Below the pieces are notes generated by a model that was not told where the DNA came from, made no database searches, and saw only the letters and a list, made by a program, of their open reading frames with translations. DNA of 64,000 nt from JADZFO01 sp964512635. GTDB taxonomy: Bacteria > 4484-113 > JAFGCY01. A program made the translations under genes and the position numbers. Where the stretch lies: assembly GCA_964512635.1 (NCBI GenBank), contig CAZEJB010000001.1, positions 186,001 to 250,000 of the forward strand, in the 5' to 3' direction. Shown one piece after another: positions 59,001-64,000 of the stretch; position 1 is the first letter of the stretch, and the number at the start of each line of letters is the position of its first letter.

Positions 59001-59705
59001 TCAGGCCGTGCCACCCTCGCGGCTGACCTTGGCCAGCAGGACCGGCGCCTCGCGGGCCCAGAGCTTTACGATCGGCTGGATCTCATACTCTATAAGGTCT
59101 GCCAGCAGCAGCAGGTCGTTGTTCTTCTGCGCCTCTTCCATCGCCAGCAGCTTCTCGCGCAGGTTGTCGATAGCGGCGAAGGTCTTGAGCTCGGGGCCGT
59201 TGTCTTCCTCGCTCAGCGCCTGGAAGTCGGCATCCGGGTCGAGGCCATCGGCAATCTCCATGCTGTCGGGGCTCAGGCGGAACTCAGGGTCGTTGCGCGA
59301 GAAGATGATGTCGACCGCGGTGACCAGGTTCACGTACCAGTCCACCAGCTCGATGCACTCATAAAGCACACCCAGCCCGTCCTGGAAGTCATCCCCGCGC
59401 AGCAGGGCTGCAGTTTCCAGCAGGTCGTCGGCCAGTGCGGGAACGAGCTGTGTCGCGTCTTCCAGACCTTCGCGGGCCAGATCCAGAGTGCGCATGCTGT
59501 AGAACTCCACCAGATCCAGATCCTTGACCGGCTGGCTGGCGCGCTGGCGCTCGGAGTTCTCGTCCCATTCTTCGCCGTCGACCACTATACGGGTGATTAC
59601 ATGTCCCGGCGGCAGGCGGTTGACCTCGACAAAGCTTAAAAGCTGCTCGAAGGTCCCCAGCTGATCCGGAACTTCACATGGCCGACTGTTCAGACTGGCT
59701 TTCAT
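59001..59705 (-). CDS. Helical protein of unknown function
   Basis: 234 residues from ATG 59705 (an upstream start at 59738 adds 11). N-terminal FEQLLSFVEVNRLPPGHVIT and IVVDGEEWDE look like an ubiquitin-like small beta fold; the rest is helical (ELVDWYVNLVTAVDIIFSR; NDLLLLADLIEYEIQPIVKL). The chain is acidic. It is divergent from rimI. No family recognised, but a role in envelope or flagellar regulation is possible given the neighbours. Confidence 0.7.
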   Translation of the reverse strand: MKASLNSRPCEVPDQLGTFEQLLSFVEVNRLPPGHVITRIVVDGEEWDENSERQRASQPVKDLDLVEFYSMRTLDLAREGLEDATQLVPALADDLLETAALLRGDDFQDGLGVLYECIELVDWYVNLVTAVDIIFSRNDPEFRLSPDSMEIADGLDPDADFQALSEEDNGPELKTFAAIDNLREKLLAMEEAQKNNDLLLLADLIEYEIQPIVKLWAREAPVLLAKVSREGGTA

Positions 59706-59753
59706 ATTTGTCACTGTTGCGAGCGCCGCACTCCCCATCGCAGCAAACCTCTA

Positions 59754-59759
59754 TATAAT
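59754..59759 (+). promoter_or_regulatory. -10 box of rimI
   Basis: TATAAT, 11 bases before ATG 59771, no Shine-Dalgarno. Confidence 0.5.
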
Positions 59760-59770
59760 CCACTGCCGAG

Positions 59771-60268
59771 ATGGACTACGAGCAGTGGCGATTTTACCCC
59801 ATGCGTACCTCCGACCTGGATCAGGTGATGCAGATCGAGGAGTACAGCTTCCCCACGCCCTGGCGCCGGCATATGTACGATTCCGATCTGCGGACAAACA
59901 GTCACAGTCGGTTTTACGTCATACGGAGCGTGCAGACGGGAGAACTTGCTGCTTATATCGGCAGCTGGTTCATCTATGATGAGGCCCACGTCGGGACAAT
60001 TGCGACCCGCCGTGAGCTTCGAGGCCAGGGTTTCGCAGCGCAGCTGCTGGCCTATTCTGCGCTGGCGGCGCTGAACGAAGGAATGCAGTACATGATTCTG
60101 GAAGTCAGAGTAAACAACGCACCGGCCCGGAGCCTATACGAACGTTTAGGCTTCCAGCTTGTGGGAATCCGCAAGGGTTATTACACTGACACCGGTGAGG
60201 ATGCACTGCTGATGACATGCGATAATCTAAGCGGGCTGGCCGCTCTGCTGGCCATCCGAGAGGGTTGA
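59771..60268 (+). CDS. rimI: Ribosomal protein S18-alanine N-acetyltransferase type GNAT
   Basis: 165-residue GNAT. RimI acetylates the N-terminal alanine of ribosomal protein S18. Visible: MRTSDLDQVMQIEEYSFPTPW at the start, acetyl-CoA loop VGTIATRRELRGQGFAAQLLAY (R-x-x-G-x-G/A) at ~75-97, YMILEVRVNNAPARSLYERLGF and VGIRKGYYTDTGEDALLM. The IEEYSFPTPW and EVRVNN blocks are those of RimI rather than other GNATs. It is not clustered with tsaB/tsaE here. Confidence 0.88.
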   Translation: MDYEQWRFYPMRTSDLDQVMQIEEYSFPTPWRRHMYDSDLRTNSHSRFYVIRSVQTGELAAYIGSWFIYDEAHVGTIATRRELRGQGFAAQLLAYSALAALNEGMQYMILEVRVNNAPARSLYERLGFQLVGIRKGYYTDTGEDALLMTCDNLSGLAALLAIREG

Positions 60269-60298
60269 TTCAATTCAGGGGTCTTCGGGGTAATCACC

Positions 60299-60985
60299 AT
60301 GTTCAGGCTGTCACTTGTTTCCGTTCAACGCTTGCTTTCCGGCGCCGTCCTGCTCGCCGGCATGCTTTTGCTCAGCCCGTCTGCCGGCCGTGCCGACGAC
60401 TGGGATGAGCGCGTTAGCCCCGGCAACAGCAGCGGAAACAGTAATAAGTCCAACGGCCATGAGCACGACAGCGCACATAACCATGACTCCGGCGGCGACA
60501 GCGGTGCGCGCTCCGAAAGCCGCGAGCAAAAGAACTATGACTTCAGCCTGCCTTATCTGGAAGGCGAAGGCACCTTGAGCTTCAAGGAACTGGCCGAGAG
60601 CGACAAGCCCTTCGTGCTGATCTGGTGGCTGTCTGAGTGTCCTGTCTGCCACCTGCAGCTGCCTTACGTGCAGAAGCTGGAGAAACTTGTTGAAGACGGC
60701 AAGGCCGATGTGCGCATCATCAGCATCAACATTGACCAGGGTGAGGATGAGTGCCGCGCCTACGTCAAGGAGAAGGGCGTCAGCTTCGAAGTGCTGCATG
60801 ACGACCGCTGCCGCCGTACCGACAGCCAGTTCCGGGTCCAGGAGATGGGCACGCCGGTGACCTACGTTTTCAAGCCGGGTGGCGAGCTGGTGGACTACAT
60901 GAGCGGCTGGACCAGCGAGTTCCCCAGCAAGGTGCTGAAGATGCTGGATCTGCCGGTTCCCGATGAAGCCCGCAGCAGCAATTAG
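60299..60985 (+). CDS. Secreted thioredoxin-fold (TlpA/AhpC-like) protein
   Basis: 228 residues. Signal peptide (~1-32, LLLSPSAGRA), a low-complexity Asn/Ser/His/Asp linker with a run of possible metal-binding histidines (NGHEHDSAHNHDSGGDSG), then a thioredoxin-fold domain from ~78: YLEGEGTLSFKELAESDKPF, active site CPVC at 114-117, VRIISINIDQ, MGTPVTYVFKPGGELVDYMSG with the cis-proline. Probably a periplasmic disulfide reductase or oxidant-responsive protein. Confidence 0.88.
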   Translation: MFRLSLVSVQRLLSGAVLLAGMLLLSPSAGRADDWDERVSPGNSSGNSNKSNGHEHDSAHNHDSGGDSGARSESREQKNYDFSLPYLEGEGTLSFKELAESDKPFVLIWWLSECPVCHLQLPYVQKLEKLVEDGKADVRIISINIDQGEDECRAYVKEKGVSFEVLHDDRCRRTDSQFRVQEMGTPVTYVFKPGGELVDYMSGWTSEFPSKVLKMLDLPVPDEARSSN

Positions 60986-61051
60986 TCCAGTCCAGGCATG
61001 TACTCCGGGCTTCGGCAGAGCGTGTACCCCAGCTCGCGGGTAGACTGAAGC

Positions 61052-61510
61052 ATGCTTTCACGCCGCCCTGCCCTGCCACTGCTGCTTCTGCTGGTCATCT
61101 CCCTGCTGTGCTGCTCCTGCAGCGTCGCGCCGGTTGAAGATGACGGCAGTCCGCTTCCCGACCTGCTGGCCGACGACCTGCAGCTGCGCATACTGCCCGA
61201 CACCTTCATCGACGGCGGCCGCTTTGATTCCATCAGCCTCAGCCGAGCAGGCGCGAATGAGTACCAGGTCACCGTGCAGGGCGCGAGCGGGCTGAAGGCG
61301 CTGTACTTCGAGATCCGCTACGATGCGGCGCTGCACAGTTTTCAGCGCGCGCGGCCGACGGACTTCTGGGGACCAGAGGCGGACTATCTCACGATCTCCA
61401 TCCCCGGCGAGCCGGGCTATGCCGAGTTTGGCCTCGTACTGATTCACCCGGAGGAGCGGAGCGGCCTCAGCGGCAGCGGAGCTGTGGCTACGATCAGCTT
61501 CAACCAGTAA
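61052..61510 (+). CDS. Small lipoprotein with a cohesin-like fold
   Basis: 152 residues. Lipobox ISLLCCSC (Cys ~23), then a beta-rich domain: YQVTVQGASGLKALYFEIRY, DAALHSFQRARPTDFWG, LVLIHPEERSGLSGSG and AVATISFNQ at the end. The pattern echoes the cohesin-like domain of the lipoprotein at 1139-2770. Short GACTGAAG lies upstream of the ATG. Confidence 0.75.
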   Translation: MLSRRPALPLLLLLVISLLCCSCSVAPVEDDGSPLPDLLADDLQLRILPDTFIDGGRFDSISLSRAGANEYQVTVQGASGLKALYFEIRYDAALHSFQRARPTDFWGPEADYLTISIPGEPGYAEFGLVLIHPEERSGLSGSGAVATISFNQ

Positions 61511-61536
61511 GAGGGTTCTCAAAAGGTCCAAGGGCC

Positions 61537-61905
61537 CTAGCGCTGGGCGTAGACAATGCAGCAGCTTTCATCTGGGTCTTCCAGGGTTCCGGCATTGAGC
61601 CCTGGATCGACTGGCCAGTACAGACTTGCGGGCCGCCAACGAGGGAATTCAAGAGGCTTGGTGTAGAGCTGGCAAAGCTCCTCATTTGACTCATCTGAAG
61701 TCGGCACAGACTGCGTCATGCGCTGCTCACAGGCGTCATAGGCCCAATGAGGAAGCCCCAAATCTCCAACAAGTGCCGGCGGTGCGGGTCGCATGCTGGA
61801 GCCATACATGGTTAGAACGCCTATCAGACATAACAGCACAGAGACGCCAGGCAGCAACTTCCGCGGCGCCCGCGTCCTGAGCTGAAAAGCACTGTTTGCC
61901 TGCAC
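61537..61905 (-). CDS. Small membrane-anchored protein of unknown function
   Basis: 122 residues. One hydrophobic helix at ~20-37 (LLPGVSVLLCLIGVLTMYGS), then a Trp/Pro-rich exterior domain with four cysteines (CEQ, LCQ and a CC pair near the end). Convergent with the lipoprotein at 61052. Its 5' end lies ~100 bases from the mnmG start, on the opposite strand. No family recognised. Confidence 0.6.
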   Translation of the reverse strand: MQANSAFQLRTRAPRKLLPGVSVLLCLIGVLTMYGSSMRPAPPALVGDLGLPHWAYDACEQRMTQSVPTSDESNEELCQLYTKPLEFPRWRPASLYWPVDPGLNAGTLEDPDESCCIVYAQR

Positions 61906-61995
61906 TGCGCCTCCTGGAGTTCCTGACGCCTTGGATTACTTGGCGTTCAGGTTCCTGCCAGGGCCGCTGGGGCGCCGGATGCTCCAATACTGAGC

Positions 61996-62001
61996 TAGAA
62001 T
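61996..62001 (+). promoter_or_regulatory. -10 box of mnmG (leaderless type)
   Basis: TAGAAT in GCTAGAAT, eight bases before GTG 62010, without a Shine-Dalgarno. Confidence 0.55.
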
Positions 62002-62009
62002 CCCGCGCT

Positions 62010-63971
62010 GTGCAGGACTTCGACGTAATTGTGGTGGGCGCCGGGCATGCGGGCTGCGAGGCCGCGCACGCCGCCGCGCGCCTCGGCCTGCGCACGGCAC
62101 TGATCACGATGGAGCTGGCGGCGATCGGCCGCATGAGCTGCAACCCCAGCATCGGCGGCCCGGCCAAGGGCCACCTGACCCGCGAGATCGACGCGCTGGG
62201 CGGCTTGCAGGGCCTGGTCACCGACCGCACTTACGTCAACCTGCGGATGCTGAACACTGGCAAGGGCGCCAGCGTGCAGGCGCTGCGCGCGCAGAGCGAC
62301 CGTAACGCGTATAGCGCGTATATGCGGAGGGTGTTGGAGGGGACGGAGAATCTCACGCTGGTTGAGGGCGAAGTCGCTCAGATCAACTCCGGTCCAGTCG
62401 GAGGTCGAAGGTCTGAGGTCGGAGGATTTCTTGCAGGGGCGCACAGCCTGCGCCCGGCCCACTCCGAGCTGGAAGCCAGGCGCACGCAGTGCGCCCCTAG
62501 GACTTCGATCACCGGCGTCGCCCTGACCGACGGCCGGGAAATCCGTGCGCCTCGGGTTGTGATCAGCCCCGGCACCTTCACTCGCGCGGTCTGCTTCATG
62601 GGCAGCCGCACGCACCGCGCCGGGCGCTGGGGCGAGAACTCGGCCGATGCGCTGGGGGCCGACCTTGAGGCGCGCGGCCTGCCGCTGCGGCGGCTGAAAA
62701 CCGGCACCAGCCCGCGCATCGCCCGCGACTCCGTGGACTATACGAAGTGCGACCCGCAGCTTTCCGAGTGGCGCGAGGACGCCTTTTGCAACTACGCGCC
62801 GAGCATGCTGCCGGCCTGGTTTTTGCCCAACTGGCATACGCGTACCAGCGAGGAGACTCGACACATCATCCAGCGCCACAGCCATGAGAGCGCGCTGCAC
62901 AGCGGGCTGATCAGCGGGGTCGGTCCGCGCTACTGCCCCAGCATCGAGGACAAGATCGCCAAGTTTCCGGACACACGGGTGCATCCTGTTTTCATCGAGC
63001 CGGACGGCCTGGACGTGGACATCCTGTACCTGCAGGGCCTGTCGACCAGCCTGCCGCTGGAGGTGCAGTACAAGTTTCTGCACAGCATCCCGGGGCTCGA
63101 GCGGGCGAAGATCCGGCGGCCCGGCTATGCGGTGGAGTACGACGCCGTCGACCCCCTGGACCTGGACAGTACGCTGCAGAGCAAGCGCATCGCCGGGCTC
63201 TACTGCGCCGGGCAGTTCAACGGCACCAGCGGCTATGAAGAAGCGGCGGCGCAGGGCCTGGTGGCCGGGGCGAATGCCGCGCTGTCGCTCCTGGGCCGCG
63301 AGGCGCTGCCGGTTGCGCGGGAAAACAGCTACATCGGTGTGCTGATTGACGACCTGACCACCCGCGGCGCGGATGAGCCCTACCGCATGCTGACGGCGCG
63401 GGCCGAGCACCGCCTGCTGCTGCGGCATGACAATGCCGCCCTGCGCCTGGGGCCGATCGCCCGCGACTGGGGGCTGCTGAGCGGCGAGCAGGAGCGGGCG
63501 CTGGATGCGCTGCGCGAACGCGTACACAGCGTGCAGGCCGAGCTGGAAAGCACGAAGCTAACCGCAGCGCAGCAGGAAGCCCTGGGCCTGCCGGTGCGCA
63601 ACAACGAAACGATCCGTGGCATCGAGGCGATCCGGCGCGGAGCGAGCGCGACTGCTGTCGAGCGTTCAGCGTGCAGTGTGCAGGATTTCTACACCCGGTC
63701 AGCTGAGCGCTTTATCGAGGTCGAGACGCAGTACGAGGGTTATCTCGTCCGCGCCCGCCAGCAGGTGGAAGCGATGAGTGCGCGTGAACATCTGCGCCTG
63801 CCAGCTGACCTTGACTATCACGCGATTCCCGGGCTGCTGACCGCGACCCGCGAACGCCTGAGCGCAGTCCGTCCCTCTACGCTGGGTCAGGCCATGCGCG
63901 TGCAGGGCGTGACGCCGGCGGACATCGCCGCGATCCATGTGGCGGTGAAGAGGTTGACGGCGAGGGTCTAG
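62010..63971 (+). CDS. mnmG: tRNA uridine-5-carboxymethylaminomethyl modification enzyme MnmG, with an in-frame repeat insertion
   Basis: MnmG (GidA), with MnmE, modifies U34 of certain tRNAs using FAD and folate. FAD-binding DVIVVGAGHAGCEAA opens the protein; RMSCNPSIGGPAKGHLTREI, HTR-type TRTSEETRHII, CPSIEDKIAKF and GLYCAGQFNGTSGYEEAAAQ follow. GTG 62010 is chosen because it precedes the FAD motif. 653 residues, ~30 above average: residues ~127-166 (SGPVGGRRSEVGGFLAGAH and on) come from palindromic sequence inserted between LTLVEGEVAQI and ITGVALTDG. Confidence 0.95.
   Translation: MQDFDVIVVGAGHAGCEAAHAAARLGLRTALITMELAAIGRMSCNPSIGGPAKGHLTREIDALGGLQGLVTDRTYVNLRMLNTGKGASVQALRAQSDRNAYSAYMRRVLEGTENLTLVEGEVAQINSGPVGGRRSEVGGFLAGAHSLRPAHSELEARRTQCAPRTSITGVALTDGREIRAPRVVISPGTFTRAVCFMGSRTHRAGRWGENSADALGADLEARGLPLRRLKTGTSPRIARDSVDYTKCDPQLSEWREDAFCNYAPSMLPAWFLPNWHTRTSEETRHIIQRHSHESALHSGLISGVGPRYCPSIEDKIAKFPDTRVHPVFIEPDGLDVDILYLQGLSTSLPLEVQYKFLHSIPGLERAKIRRPGYAVEYDAVDPLDLDSTLQSKRIAGLYCAGQFNGTSGYEEAAAQGLVAGANAALSLLGREALPVARENSYIGVLIDDLTTRGADEPYRMLTARAEHRLLLRHDNAALRLGPIARDWGLLSGEQERALDALRERVHSVQAELESTKLTAAQQEALGLPVRNNETIRGIEAIRRGASATAVERSACSVQDFYTRSAERFIEVETQYEGYLVRARQQVEAMSAREHLRLPADLDYHAIPGLLTATRERLSAVRPSTLGQAMRVQGVTPADIAAIHVAVKRLTARV
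62381..62505. repeat. Palindromic insertion inside mnmG
   Basis: Contains GGGCGCA-cagcc-TGCGCCC (62437-62455) and GGCGCAC-gca-GTGCGCC (62479-62495), preceded by GGTCGGAGG-type microrepeats. The same GGGCGCA arms occur at 25229. The length keeps the reading frame. Confidence 0.85.
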
Positions 63972-64000
63972 ATGCGCAACGTACGCTGGCATTCTGCGGA
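63972..64000 (+). CDS. Start of the next gene (partial), possibly rsmG
   Basis: ATG directly follows the mnmG stop and the frame MRNVRWHSA is open to the edge of the window. mnmG is often followed by rsmG, but nine codons cannot confirm it. Confidence 0.3.

Overview
The window is 64 kb of high-GC bacterial DNA in which most of the sequence codes. It carries a flagellar gene set (flgE, flgD, fliK, flhB, a very large flagellin), several lipoproteins with clear lipoboxes, a type IV pilin-like protein and core genes (rsmA, recO, purM, pyrF, tsaB, tsaE, rimI, mnmG, guaB3, a Xer recombinase). Dockerin-like Asp/Asn repeats in a lipoprotein, expanded families of small lipoproteins and intergenic DNA packed with short palindromes suggest an uncultivated, environmental, Gram-negative-type lineage. 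I cannot name the phylum from sequence alone. There is no rRNA, tRNA, insertion sequence or true CRISPR array that I can recognise.

Layout. 1-3.8 kb: rsmA, a dockerin/cohesin-like lipoprotein and recO. 3.8-13.2 kb: a five-gene minus-strand locus coding for a degenerate protein kinase (pseudokinase), a ~1,990-residue helical-repeat scaffold, a coiled-coil protein, a Roadblock/LC7 protein and an acidic low-complexity protein. 13.5-20.5 kb: a flagellar hook operon (MotE-like, fliK, flgD, a hook-operon protein, flgE) ending at a strong terminator. 20.5-25.1 kb: purM, four small lipoproteins and a class I aminotransferase. 25.4-32.9 kb: six diverged paralogues of an unrecognised two-helix membrane protein (one frameshifted), interrupted by guaB3. 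33.8-39.5 kb: a PKD/PPC surface lipoprotein, a Xer recombinase, and an ArsR-type regulator with two SRPBCC proteins, a VOC protein and a Tat-exported ankyrin protein. 39.7-45.6 kb: a stop-interrupted permease-like gene, then tryptophan 2,3-dioxygenase and kynureninase separated by 2.6 kb of repeats and small membrane ORFs. 45.6-54.6 kb: lipoproteins, pyrF, tsaB-tsaE, flhB, an MprF-like lysyltransferase and small secreted proteins. 54.7-64 kb: flagellin, pilin-like protein, rimI, a thioredoxin-like protein and mnmG.

Three genome-wide habits stand out. (1) Many genes have a TANNNT -10 box only 6-11 bases before the start codon and no Shine-Dalgarno, so they probably make leaderless mRNA. (2) Short palindromes with variable arms fill the gaps, form tandem arrays of 34 and 36 bp period, and appear in frame inside xerC and mnmG. 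(3) A separate ~200-bp element built of three ~65-bp units occurs twice.

Best candidates for undescribed biology are the pseudokinase/Roadblock/scaffold locus and the six-member membrane-protein family.
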